This document shows positions 16,954 to 25,660 of a DNA stretch of 64,000 nt, in pieces. Each line of letters opens with the position of its first letter. Position 1 is the stretch's first letter. This stretch comes from UBA2377 sp964429385 (GTDB taxonomy: Bacteria > Verrucomicrobiota > Verrucomicrobiia > Opitutales > Opitutaceae). Below the pieces are notes generated by a model. The model searched no databases and was not told the DNA's origin. It worked only from the letters and a program-made list of their open reading frames with translations. The stretch lies in NCBI GenBank assembly GCA_964429385.1, contig CAYSBR010000013.1, forward strand, positions 3,930 through 67,929, written 5' to 3'. The position numbers and the translations under genes were made by a program.

Positions 16954-17976
16954 GCCTGTTTCGCGAACAACGTCCGCCAGGCCTACATCTATATCCGCGG
17001 TGAGTTCCCGCAGGGAGCGCGTATCCTTGAGCAGGCGATTCAGGAGGCCCGCGAAGCCGGGTTCGTCGGCGGCAACATCTGCGGCACCGGTTACAGCTGT
17101 GATATCTTCGTGCACCGCGGCGCGGGTGCCTACATCTGCGGCGAGGAGACCGGCCTCATCGAGTCGCTCGAAGGCAAGCGGGCGAACCCGCGCATCAAGC
17201 CGCCGTATTTTCCCGCGGTCCTCGGCCTCTACCAGTGCCCGACGATCGTGAACAACGTCGAGACCCTCTGCCACGTGAAGTACATCGTGCAGCACGGCGG
17301 CGAGACCTTTGCGAAGATCGGCACGCCCAACAACACGGGCACCCGCATCTTCTGCGTGTCGGGCCACGTGCAGCGGCCGGGTTACTATGAATTTCCCGCC
17401 GGCACCATCACGATGGGCCAGCTGCTCAACGACGTCTGTGGCGGCCCGCTGCCGGGCCGCACCTTCAAGGCCGTCATCCCGGGCGGCTCGTCCGCCAAGA
17501 TCCTCCGCTTCGGCGAACGCTTCAAGGGCAAGCGCAAGGTTGGCGCCGACCTCGTGGATTACGATTGGGGCGTCGAGGACGTGCCGATGGATTTCGACTC
17601 GCTCGCCATGATCGGTTCGATGGGCGGCTCCGGCGGCGTCATCGTCATGGATGATTCCGTCAACATGGTCGAGGCGCTCGCCAACATCAACGCCTTCTAC
17701 TCCCACGAGTCCTGCGGCCAGTGCACGCCCTGCCGCGAAGGCTCGCTCTGGATGAAAAAGATCAGCTCGCGCATGGTGCACGGCGCCGCCCGCAAGGAAG
17801 ACGCCGCCCTCCTCAAAGGCGTGGCCGACCAGATCCCCGGCCGCACCATCTGCGCCTTCGGCGAGGCCTGTTCCTGGCCCACGCAGAGCTTCCTCGCGAA
17901 GTTTGGCGATGAGTTCAAAGGCTACCCTGAAACCAAGAAGGCCGCGTCGCCCGCCGGGGCGCGTCCGCTGATCTGA
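16933..17976 (+). CDS. nuoF: NADH-quinone oxidoreductase subunit F, 3' fragment
   Basis: The remaining 346 or so residues of NuoF. AYIYIRGEF, GGNICGTGYSCDIFVHRGAGAY (NADH-binding region), EETGLIESLEGKRANPR and ETLCHVKYIV are all present. Cluster N3 ligands are in ESCGQCTPCREG and, later, the Cys of TICAFGEAC. Joining it to the 5' fragment at the shared 20-base sequence gives about 453 residues, a normal NuoF length. The ATG at 16933 is only the point where nuoF sequence resumes, not a start codon. The nuoG gene follows after 11 bases. Confidence 0.95.
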   Translation: MIEGTMIACFANNVRQAYIYIRGEFPQGARILEQAIQEAREAGFVGGNICGTGYSCDIFVHRGAGAYICGEETGLIESLEGKRANPRIKPPYFPAVLGLYQCPTIVNNVETLCHVKYIVQHGGETFAKIGTPNNTGTRIFCVSGHVQRPGYYEFPAGTITMGQLLNDVCGGPLPGRTFKAVIPGGSSAKILRFGERFKGKRKVGADLVDYDWGVEDVPMDFDSLAMIGSMGGSGGVIVMDDSVNMVEALANINAFYSHESCGQCTPCREGSLWMKKISSRMVHGAARKEDAALLKGVADQIPGRTICAFGEACSWPTQSFLAKFGDEFKGYPETKKAASPAGARPLI

Positions 17977-17987
17977 TTCCTTTTCCG

Positions 17988-19679
17988 ATGATCGCCGCTC
18001 CCAAACCCGACCTCGTGACCGTCAACATCGACGGCAAGGAGATCGCCGTGCCCAAGGGCACCAACGTCATCGAGGCCGCCCGCCTCCTGAACGTGGACGT
18101 GCCGCATTACTGCTACCACCCGAAGCTCTCGGTCGTGGGCAACTGCCGCATGTGTCTCGTCGAGATGGGCATGCCTGCCGTGGATCCCGCCACCAAGGCG
18201 CCCATCATGGACCCGGCCACCGGCAAGCAGAAGATCAACTGGATCCCGCGCCCCCAGATCGGCTGCGGCACCAATGTTTCACCCGGCCTCCACATCAAGA
18301 CGACGTCACCGATGGTGAAGGACGCCCGCGAGGGCGTGATGGAGTTTCTCCTCATCAACCACCCGCTTGACTGCCCGATCTGCGACCAGGCCGGCGAGTG
18401 CAAGCTGCAGGAGCAGGCCACCGGCTACGGCCGCGGCTACTCGCGCTTCATCGAGCAGAAGAACGTGAAGCCGAAGCGCACCGTTCTCGGCCCGCGCGTC
18501 ATTCTCGACGACGAGCGCTGCATCCTCTGCTCACGCTGCATCCGCTTCAGCAAGGAGATCGCGAAGGATGATGTGCTCGGCTTCATTGACCGCGGCAGCT
18601 ACAGCACGCTCACCTGCTATCCCGGCAAGGAGCTGAGCAACAACTATTCGCTGAACACGGTGGACATCTGCCCCGTCGGCGCGCTCACGAGCACGGATTT
18701 CCGTTTCAAGATGCGCGTCTGGTTCCTCAAGCAGACGAACAGCATCGACACCGAATCCTCCGTCGGTGCCAACACCGTTGTCTGGTCGCGCGAAGGCACC
18801 CTTTACCGCATCACCCCGCGCCGCAACGACGGGGTCAATGACACCTGGATGGCGGATTCCGGCCGCCTGCTCTACAAGCAGGTGCAGGCGCCCGACCGGC
18901 TCACCGCGGTCAAGGTCAACGGAACGGACAGCACGTTCGATATGGCGCTTAACACTGCCGCCGGCCTGCTGAAGGCGGAGGGCGGCGCCGCCGTCGTCGG
19001 CTCGGGCCGCAGCAGCGTCGAAGAACAATTTCTTACCCGGCAGCTGGCCGAGGCGCTCAAGGCGCCGGCGCACCTCGTCAGCCGGGTGGGGGAGGGCGAC
19101 CGGCTGCTCATCTCCGCCGATCGCAACCCGAATGTGCGTGGCGCGCTCGTCACCGGGCTCGTCAACGCACTGCCCGCGGCGCAGCTCACCGGCCTCGCGG
19201 CCGACATTGACGCGGGCAAGGTGAAGACCGTCGTTTCCCTCGGCGAAGACCTGGCCGCCGCCGGTCTTACCACGGCGCAGCTGGCGAAGGTCGCGGTCAT
19301 CTATCTCGGCACGCACCGCAATGCGACGAGTGAGACCGCGCGGGTCGTCATCCCCACGCTCACCGTCTTCGAGAAGAACGGCACGTTCGTGAACCAGCAG
19401 TTCCGCCTGCAAAAATTTGCCAAGGCCGTGCCCGGCCCGGCTGCCGCCACCGACGATCTGATCGTGCTCGCGAAACTGGTGGCCGCGCTCAACGGCTCCC
19501 TCGTGGCCAGCGATCTGGCCGGCGTGTGGCGTGGTCTTGCCGCGGCGGTGCCCGCTCTCGCCTCCATCACCTACGCCACGCTGCCCGAGACCGGCCTGCT
19601 GCTCGACGGCACGCCGTTTGCGCATCTGCCCTTCATTGAGGGTGAGACGCTTCACTACAAACCCGCGGCCAAATCATGA
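17988..19679 (+). CDS. nuoG: NADH-quinone oxidoreductase subunit G (short form)
   Basis: A 563-residue complex I subunit. The N-terminal ferredoxin domain has CYHPKLSVVGNCRMCLVEMG and a following Cys (N1b). Next come the His-Cys cluster region (HPLDCPICDQAGECKLQEQA, N5) and the 4Fe-4S domain (DDERCILCSRCIRFSKE and NTVDICPVGALTS, N6). The C-terminal molybdopterin-oxidoreductase-like domain is much shorter than in E. coli NuoG (about 900 residues). It keeps TVFEKNGTFVNQQFRLQ near its end, typical of compact NuoG forms. It overlaps nuoH by four bases. Confidence 0.95.
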   Translation: MIAAPKPDLVTVNIDGKEIAVPKGTNVIEAARLLNVDVPHYCYHPKLSVVGNCRMCLVEMGMPAVDPATKAPIMDPATGKQKINWIPRPQIGCGTNVSPGLHIKTTSPMVKDAREGVMEFLLINHPLDCPICDQAGECKLQEQATGYGRGYSRFIEQKNVKPKRTVLGPRVILDDERCILCSRCIRFSKEIAKDDVLGFIDRGSYSTLTCYPGKELSNNYSLNTVDICPVGALTSTDFRFKMRVWFLKQTNSIDTESSVGANTVVWSREGTLYRITPRRNDGVNDTWMADSGRLLYKQVQAPDRLTAVKVNGTDSTFDMALNTAAGLLKAEGGAAVVGSGRSSVEEQFLTRQLAEALKAPAHLVSRVGEGDRLLISADRNPNVRGALVTGLVNALPAAQLTGLAADIDAGKVKTVVSLGEDLAAAGLTTAQLAKVAVIYLGTHRNATSETARVVIPTLTVFEKNGTFVNQQFRLQKFAKAVPGPAAATDDLIVLAKLVAALNGSLVASDLAGVWRGLAAAVPALASITYATLPETGLLLDGTPFAHLPFIEGETLHYKPAAKS

Positions 19680-20839
19680 CGCCCGTGATCGAATTTTGGT
19701 CCAGCCTTCATCCCGTCGTCCAGGCCCTCATCAAGGGCCTGGCGGTGATTGGAGTCATCTTCCCGATTGCCGGCGCCTGCTCGCTCGCCGAGCGCAAGGT
19801 TTCCGCCTGGATGCACGGCCGTCCCGGTCCCAACCGCGCCATCGTGCCGTGGATCGGGTGGATTCCTTTCCTGGGGACCTTTCTGCAGCGGCTCGGCGTG
19901 TTTCACCTGATGGCGGACGGCGCAAAGTTTCTCTTCAAGGAGGAGCCGCTGCCCGGGCACGTGAACAAATTCTACTTCATGATCGCGCCGGCCATCGCGC
20001 TCATTCCGGCGTTCACGACTGTGACTGTCGTGCCCTTCGGCGCGTATTTCGATGAACTTGGCCGGCTGGTGCCGCTGGCGCTGGCCAATGTGGATGTCGG
20101 CCTCCTCGCGGTCTTCGCGGTCTCTTCGCTCGGCGTTTACTCCATCATCCTCGCCGGCTGGGCCTCCAATTCGAAGTATCCCTTCCTCGGCGGCGTGCGC
20201 GCCTCGGCGCAGCTCATCTCCTATGAGCTGTCCATGACACTGTCCGTCCTGCCCGTCTTCCTGTGGATCAACGCCCCTGGCATGGAGGCCTCGCTGAGCC
20301 TCGTGCGTGTGGTCGAGTTTCAGAGCCAGCCCGGCTTCTGGGGCGGCGCCTGGTTCGTTTTCACCATGCCCCTGTGCGCGCTGATCTTCCTGATCGCGCT
20401 CTTTGCCGAGACCAACCGCCAGCCTTTCGACATGCCGGAATCCGAGGCCGACCTCGTCGGCGGTTTCCATACCGAATACGGCGCCTTCAAATGGTCGCTC
20501 TTCTTCGTGGCCGAGTATGCGCACATGATTATCGGCTCCGGCGTCTTTGCGCTGCTCTTCCTCGGTGGCTGGAACCCGCTGCCTTGGGTGTCCCTCGCCA
20601 CGCTCGTCGGCTGGCTCGGCCTCGCGGACGCGCCGCTGCTCGTCGGTCTCCTCTCCATCGGTATTTTCCTCGGCAAGGTCATCGCCCTCATCTTCCTCTT
20701 CATGTGGGTGCGCTGGACCGTGCCGCGCTTCCGCTATGACCAGGTCATGAAGCTGGGCTGGCAGAAGCTGCTCCCGCTGGCCATCGCCAACCTCATCGCC
20801 TACGCGCTCGCGATCGCGTGGCTCCAACCCAAACTCTAA
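19676..20839 (+). CDS. nuoH: NADH-quinone oxidoreductase subunit H
   Basis: A 387-residue membrane subunit (ND1) at the junction of the two arms and next to the quinone channel. It has about eight membrane helices. Family marks are AERKVSAWMHGRPGPNR, the acidic quinone-site loop FAETNRQPFDMPESEADLVG, and the final helices FLFMWVRWTVPRFRYDQVM. The start overlaps the nuoG stop as ATGA. Confidence 0.96.
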   Translation: MTPVIEFWSSLHPVVQALIKGLAVIGVIFPIAGACSLAERKVSAWMHGRPGPNRAIVPWIGWIPFLGTFLQRLGVFHLMADGAKFLFKEEPLPGHVNKFYFMIAPAIALIPAFTTVTVVPFGAYFDELGRLVPLALANVDVGLLAVFAVSSLGVYSIILAGWASNSKYPFLGGVRASAQLISYELSMTLSVLPVFLWINAPGMEASLSLVRVVEFQSQPGFWGGAWFVFTMPLCALIFLIALFAETNRQPFDMPESEADLVGGFHTEYGAFKWSLFFVAEYAHMIIGSGVFALLFLGGWNPLPWVSLATLVGWLGLADAPLLVGLLSIGIFLGKVIALIFLFMWVRWTVPRFRYDQVMKLGWQKLLPLAIANLIAYALAIAWLQPKL

Positions 20840-20862
20840 GCACCGGAGGAGGCCCGTTTTTC

Positions 20863-21408
20863 ATGGCTGTCATCACTGTTGAACGCAAACCGCTCACCTT
20901 CGCCGAGCGCACTTACCTGCCGCAGATTGTCAGCGGGCTGAAGACGACCTTCAGCTACATGTTCCGGCCCAAGGTCACGCTCGAATATCCCGAGCAGCGG
21001 CCCGAGATCCCTGCGAATTACCGCGGTGTCCCGACCCTCGTGAAGGACCCCAACGGCCGCGAGAAATGTGTCTCCTGCCAGCTCTGCGAGTTCGTTTGCC
21101 CGCCGAAGGCCATCCGCATCACCCCCGGTGCCGTGCCGGAGGATCAGCCGGAGCGCGCGCATGTCGAGAAGGGGCCCCAGGCCTTTGATATCGACATGCT
21201 GCGCTGCATCTACTGCGGCCTTTGCCAGGAAGTCTGCCCCGAGGAGGCCATCTTCCTGCAAAACCAATATACCCTTTCCGGTTACACCCGCGAGGAGATG
21301 GTCAACGACAAGGAGAAGCTTTACGAGCTGGGTGGCACGCTGCCCGACCAGCATTTCAAGTGGGACAAGAAAAAGACGGCGGAAGAGCAGGGGAACGCCG
21401 CACACTGA
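20863..21408 (+). CDS. nuoI: NADH-quinone oxidoreductase subunit I
   Basis: A 181-residue 8Fe ferredoxin-type subunit carrying clusters N6a and N6b. The two motifs are CVSCQLCEFVCPPKAI and CIYCGLCQEVCPEEAI. The start at 20863 (MAVITVERKPL) is supported by a strong ribosome-binding site, GGAGGAGG at 20845-20852, ten bases upstream; the frame also extends upstream to 20818 without conserved sequence. The nuoJ gene starts 3 bases after the stop. Confidence 0.96.
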   Translation: MAVITVERKPLTFAERTYLPQIVSGLKTTFSYMFRPKVTLEYPEQRPEIPANYRGVPTLVKDPNGREKCVSCQLCEFVCPPKAIRITPGAVPEDQPERAHVEKGPQAFDIDMLRCIYCGLCQEVCPEEAIFLQNQYTLSGYTREEMVNDKEKLYELGGTLPDQHFKWDKKKTAEEQGNAAH

Positions 21409-21411
21409 GCC

Positions 21412-21927
21412 ATGACTGCCGACCTGATGTTTTATATCCTGTCCACGTTCACCGTGGCCTGCGCGCTTGCGGTCGTCTTCAGCAAGAACGCCGTCAATGC
21501 CGCCATGTGCTTCCTTTTGGGCCTCGTGGGCCTGTCCGGGCTCTTCGTGCTGCTGGAGGCCTACCTCCTCGCCGTGCTGCTCGTCTTTGTCTATGCCGGC
21601 GCCGTGGTCGCGCTGTTTCTCTTCATTGTCATGCTCCTTGATGTGCGGGGCGGTCGCCGCCCCGACTTCAGCAAGAGCACGATCGGCGCCGCCACTGCCG
21701 CCGCCGCGTTGCTGACGGTCGGTATCGTCTCGCTGCATTCCCGCGGTCAGCTGGTCGGGGACCTGCCCGCCGGCCCGGGGGTGGGCGCCGAACTGAAAGC
21801 CTATGCCCACGGGCTTTTCACCACCTATCTCCTGCCCGTGCAGATCGTCGGCTTCATGCTGCTGATCGCGATGCTCGGCGTCATCGTGCTCAGCAAGCGC
21901 CATGAAGGCATGGAGGACGTCAAATGA
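21412..21927 (+). CDS. nuoJ: NADH-quinone oxidoreductase subunit J
   Basis: A 171-residue membrane subunit (ND6) with five predicted helices. AVNAAMCFLLGLVGLSGLFV and AVLLVFVYAGAVVALFLFIV are the standard helix 2 and 3 regions, the latter including the pi-bulge YAGAV involved in coupling. The C-terminal helix LPVQIVGFMLLIAMLGVIVL ends with the usual basic tail. It overlaps nuoK by ATGA. Confidence 0.94.
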   Translation: MTADLMFYILSTFTVACALAVVFSKNAVNAAMCFLLGLVGLSGLFVLLEAYLLAVLLVFVYAGAVVALFLFIVMLLDVRGGRRPDFSKSTIGAATAAAALLTVGIVSLHSRGQLVGDLPAGPGVGAELKAYAHGLFTTYLLPVQIVGFMLLIAMLGVIVLSKRHEGMEDVK

Positions 21928-22229
21928 ACATCGGCCTCAACGACTATCTCCTCCTTAGCACGGTGCTCTTCGCCATCGGTTTCTTCGGTGTGCTCCTGCG
22001 CAAGAACACGCTCGTGATCTACATGTGCCTTGAGCTCATGCTCGTCGCCGCGACGCTCGCGCTGATCGCCTTCTCCCGGTTCAACGGCACGATGGACGGC
22101 AACGTCTTCGTATTCTTCATTCTCACGGTGGCCGCGGCGGAGGTTGCCGTCGGCCTCGCCATCATTGTCGCCCTCTTCCGCCGCCGTCAGACGGTGCAGG
22201 TGGACGAACTCAACGCCCTGCGGAACTGA
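21924..22229 (+). CDS. nuoK: NADH-quinone oxidoreductase subunit K
   Basis: A 101-residue three-helix subunit (ND4L). YLLLSTVLFAIGFFGVLLRK, the Glu in YMCLELMLVAATL, and the Glu in FFILTVAAAEVAVGLAI are the conserved acidic positions of the proton path. The length is typical. It sits between nuoJ (overlap) and nuoL (6 bases). Confidence 0.95.
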   Translation: MNIGLNDYLLLSTVLFAIGFFGVLLRKNTLVIYMCLELMLVAATLALIAFSRFNGTMDGNVFVFFILTVAAAEVAVGLAIIVALFRRRQTVQVDELNALRN

Positions 22230-22235
22230 CGCCCC

Positions 22236-24128
22236 ATGACGCCCGTTCAAAACGCTCTCGCCCTGTTGTTCCTGCCGCTGGCCAGCGCCCTGCTCACGGC
22301 CCTGTTCTTCCGTCGCCATGCCGCGGTCGGCCGTGCGCTGTCCCTGACGACGGCGGCCGGCATCGTGATTCTCGGCAGCCGCCTCATCTTCTTCACCGGG
22401 GATTTCACGGTTTCCCAGGAGTGGCTCGTCCTTGGCCCGCTGACCCTCAAGCTGGGCCTGCTGGTGGATGACCTCACGAAGCTGATGCTCTTCGTCGTCG
22501 CCTTCATCGGTTTCCTGATCCATGTCTTCAGCACCGGCTACATGAAGGGGGAGGCGCACACGGCGCGCTTCTTCGGCTGCCTTTCGCTGTTCATGTTCTC
22601 CATGATCGGCCTGACGCTGTCGGACGATCTCATCATGCTCTTCATCTTCTGGGAGCTGGTGGGCCTTAGCTCGTTCCTGCTGATCAATTTCTACTACGAC
22701 CGTCCGGCGGCCGTCGCGGCATCGAGGAAGGCTTTCATCGTCAACCGTATTGGTGACTTCGGCTTCCTGCTCGGTATCATCCTCGCCTATTGGGCCTTCG
22801 GCTCCATCACGCTGACCGATATCGCGGCGCGGCTCGACACCTCGCCCGAACTCGTCGCGACCTCGATCGCGCTGCTCATTTTTTGCGGTGCCGTCGGCAA
22901 GTCCGGCCAGATGCCGCTGCATGTGTGGCTGCCCGATGCGATGGAAGGCCCCACGCCCGTCTCGGCCCTCATCCACGCGGCCACCATGGTTGCGGCTGGT
23001 ATCTTCCTGCTTTGCCGCGTCAGCATCATCATGACGGGTGACGCGCTCACCGTCATCCTGTGGACCGGGGTGATTACTGCGCTCTTCGCCGGAGTCACGG
23101 CGTTTGGCCAGCGCGACATCAAGCGCATTCTGGCCTACTCGACCATTTCGCAGCTCGGCTTCATGGTGGCGGCCTACGCGCTCGGTTCGCTGATCGCCCT
23201 GCGCAACGGTGTGGACGCCACCCTGGCGGGCCTCACCGCCGGCGCGGCGGCGGCGATGTTTCACCTCACCACGCACGCCTTCTTCAAGGCGCTGCTCTTC
23301 CTCGGTGCCGGCTCGGTGATCCATGCCAGCCACCATGAGCAGGACATCTACCGGCTCGGCGGTCTGCGGAAGAAGCTGCCTGTTACCTTCGCCACCTTCA
23401 CGCTCGGTACGCTGGCCCTGGCGGGCATGCCGTTCCTGTCCGGCTACTATTCCAAGGATGCGATTCTTGTGCTGGCCTGGCAGTATCAGCCGCTGGTCTT
23501 CGGCCTGCTGGTCGTTGGCGCGCTGCTCACCGCGCTCTACATGACCCGCCTTTGGTCCATTGTCTTCCTCGGTGCGCCGCGCAGCGAGGGCGCTGGTCAC
23601 GCCCACGAAGGGCCCCTAACCATGACGCTGCCGCTGGTGCTGCTCTCCCTCGGGGCGGTGTTTGCAGGTTACCTGTGGTTTTATCCCGAGGCGATCTCGG
23701 CCGTGCCGGCGCGGGCGCTGGCGCTCCTTGACGGGGCGGGGCATACCGAGGCCATGGTGGCGGGCACGGCGGCCTTTGTCGTCGGTGCGGTGGTTGGTCT
23801 CCTGCTTTACCGGCCGGGCTCGCAGGAGGACTTTCTGCAAAAACGCGTGCCCGTGCTCTACAATGTGCTGGCCGAGCGCTTCTACATTGACGCGCTTTAC
23901 GACTGGTATGTCGCCAAGGTCCAGCAGCGCTTCGCGCTGTTGCTCAATTTCATCGATCGCGTTGTGCTGGCCGGGCTGATCGTCCGCGGTTTCTCCGGTC
24001 TGGTCGGCCTGTTCGGCCTCGGGGCCCGGGCGCTGCATGTCGGCAGCCTGCACGCGTATGTCTATTGGTTCCTGCTCGGGCTGGTCTTGCTCTGGGCAAT
24101 TGTCGCGGGAGTTTTTAATCTGCAATGA
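22236..24128 (+). CDS. nuoL: NADH-quinone oxidoreductase subunit L
   Basis: A 630-residue antiporter-like proton-pumping subunit (ND5). Key regions: FIFWELVGLSSFLLINF (Glu of helix 5), CGAVGKSGQMPLHVWLPDAM (Lys and His), GVTAFGQRDIKRILAYSTI and FHLTTHAFFKALLFLGAGS (central Lys). The C-terminal part holds the lateral helix and an extra helix ending YWFLLGLVLLWAIVAG. It overlaps nuoM by four bases. Confidence 0.96.
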   Translation: MTPVQNALALLFLPLASALLTALFFRRHAAVGRALSLTTAAGIVILGSRLIFFTGDFTVSQEWLVLGPLTLKLGLLVDDLTKLMLFVVAFIGFLIHVFSTGYMKGEAHTARFFGCLSLFMFSMIGLTLSDDLIMLFIFWELVGLSSFLLINFYYDRPAAVAASRKAFIVNRIGDFGFLLGIILAYWAFGSITLTDIAARLDTSPELVATSIALLIFCGAVGKSGQMPLHVWLPDAMEGPTPVSALIHAATMVAAGIFLLCRVSIIMTGDALTVILWTGVITALFAGVTAFGQRDIKRILAYSTISQLGFMVAAYALGSLIALRNGVDATLAGLTAGAAAAMFHLTTHAFFKALLFLGAGSVIHASHHEQDIYRLGGLRKKLPVTFATFTLGTLALAGMPFLSGYYSKDAILVLAWQYQPLVFGLLVVGALLTALYMTRLWSIVFLGAPRSEGAGHAHEGPLTMTLPLVLLSLGAVFAGYLWFYPEAISAVPARALALLDGAGHTEAMVAGTAAFVVGAVVGLLLYRPGSQEDFLQKRVPVLYNVLAERFYIDALYDWYVAKVQQRFALLLNFIDRVVLAGLIVRGFSGLVGLFGLGARALHVGSLHAYVYWFLLGLVLLWAIVAGVFNLQ

Positions 24129-25654
24129 GTGCTTTGCCCTTCGATCCCTTGCTCGTCGCGATTCTGGCGCCCCTCGCGGTGGCGCTGGCCATCGCGCTCG
24201 GCCTGCCCAAGCGGTTTTCCGTCAAGCTGGCCTACATCGGTTTCGCCGTGCCCGCGCTCATGGCGCTGCACTGCTGGTATCACTTCCCGGCTGACGCGGC
24301 CGGGGGCTACGCGTTCGTGACGCAGTATTCCACCGGACTTGAGGCGGTCGGCATCAGCCTGAAGCTCGGTCTCAACGGCATCGCGCTCCCGCTGTTCGTG
24401 ATGGCGGGCATCGTGGGGCTCGCGGCCGGGCTCTACGCCATCCAGTCGCAGGCCGAGCGGCTCAAGCTCTACCTCATGCTGCTGCTGATCATGCAGGGTG
24501 GTTTGATGGGCGTTTTCGCTTCTATCGACGTCTTCTTCTTCTATTTCTTCCACGAACTCGCCCTCATCCCGACCTTCATCATGGTCGGTCTCTGGGGCGG
24601 GCGCGACCGCAACTATGCGGCGATGAAGCTCACCATCTACCTGACGCTGGGAGCGATGCTCTCGCTCGCCGGCCTCATCGCGATCTACGTGCAGAGTGGG
24701 GCGCAGAGCTTCGATCTCATCGCGTTGCGTGAGGCGCTCGCCGCGGCGCCACTGGCCGTCAGCGTCCAGAAATATATCTTCGGGTTGCTGCTGTTTGGTT
24801 TCGGCATCCTGGTCTCGCTCTGGCCTTTTCACACCTGGGCGCCGTTGGGCTACGGCGCCGCGCCCAGCTCGGCCGCCATGCTGCACGCCGGTGTGCTGAA
24901 GAAGTTCGGCCTCTACGGTTTCATCCAGATCGCGCTCCCGCTGCTGCCGCAGGGTTCCTCCGGCTGGATGTCGCTGCTGGCCTGGCTGGCGTTGGGCAAC
25001 ATCGTCATCATCGGGCTCATCACCATCGCCCAGCGCGACCTCAAGCAGATGGTCGGTTACGCCTCGGTGATGCATGTCGGTTACGGTTTCCTCGGCGTGG
25101 CCTGCCTCTCGGCGCTCGGCGCCGGCGGCGTGGTCCTCTTCATGGTGGCGCACGGCCTCACCGTGGCGCTGCTCTTCCTGCTGGCGACCAGCATCCACCA
25201 TCGCACCGGTACCTTTGACATGCTGGAGATGGGCGGCCTGGCGCAGAAGACCCCCGTGCTCGCGGCCTTCTTCCTGACGGCCATTCTGGCCAGCATCGGC
25301 CTGCCCGGCCCGGGGCTCCTCAATTTCTGGGCGGAACTCACCATCTTCATGGGGGTGTATGCCCATGCCGGCTGGATGGTCGTGCCCGCCGTGCTCGGTG
25401 TGGTGCTCTCCGCCATTTACGGTCTGCGGGCGGTGGGGCGGATCTTTTACGGCCAGCCTTCTCAGACCATGCTGGCCCACCAGCAGCAGCACGCGGTGGC
25501 GGACCTGCGCTGGAGCGAGCGCATCCCTGCGCTCATTCTGCTCGTCACCCTGATTGCCCTCGGCGTCTGGCCACGGTCGCTTTCCGATCCGCTCAACGCC
25601 GCCCTGCAAGCCATCTACCCGGCCGTTGAGGCGGCCGCCAAGATCGCGTCCTGA
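24125..25654 (+). CDS. nuoM: NADH-quinone oxidoreductase subunit M
   Basis: A 509-residue antiporter-like subunit (ND4). FFYFFHELALIPTFIMVGLW carries the conserved Glu. LVSLWPFHTWAPLGYGAAPS and LKKFGLYGFIQIALPL carry conserved Lys and His positions, and IAQRDLKQMVGYASVMHVGY is the helix 10 region. It has about fourteen membrane helices. It overlaps nuoL and ends 6 bases before nuoN. Confidence 0.96.
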   Translation: MSALPFDPLLVAILAPLAVALAIALGLPKRFSVKLAYIGFAVPALMALHCWYHFPADAAGGYAFVTQYSTGLEAVGISLKLGLNGIALPLFVMAGIVGLAAGLYAIQSQAERLKLYLMLLLIMQGGLMGVFASIDVFFFYFFHELALIPTFIMVGLWGGRDRNYAAMKLTIYLTLGAMLSLAGLIAIYVQSGAQSFDLIALREALAAAPLAVSVQKYIFGLLLFGFGILVSLWPFHTWAPLGYGAAPSSAAMLHAGVLKKFGLYGFIQIALPLLPQGSSGWMSLLAWLALGNIVIIGLITIAQRDLKQMVGYASVMHVGYGFLGVACLSALGAGGVVLFMVAHGLTVALLFLLATSIHHRTGTFDMLEMGGLAQKTPVLAAFFLTAILASIGLPGPGLLNFWAELTIFMGVYAHAGWMVVPAVLGVVLSAIYGLRAVGRIFYGQPSQTMLAHQQQHAVADLRWSERIPALILLVTLIALGVWPRSLSDPLNAALQAIYPAVEAAAKIAS

Positions 25655-25660
25655 ACCTGC

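Noticed and set aside
16933..17976. A second, complete nuoF-like gene starting at 16933
   Set aside because: It lacks the first 107 or so residues including the FMN-binding loop; it is the rest of the split nuoF.
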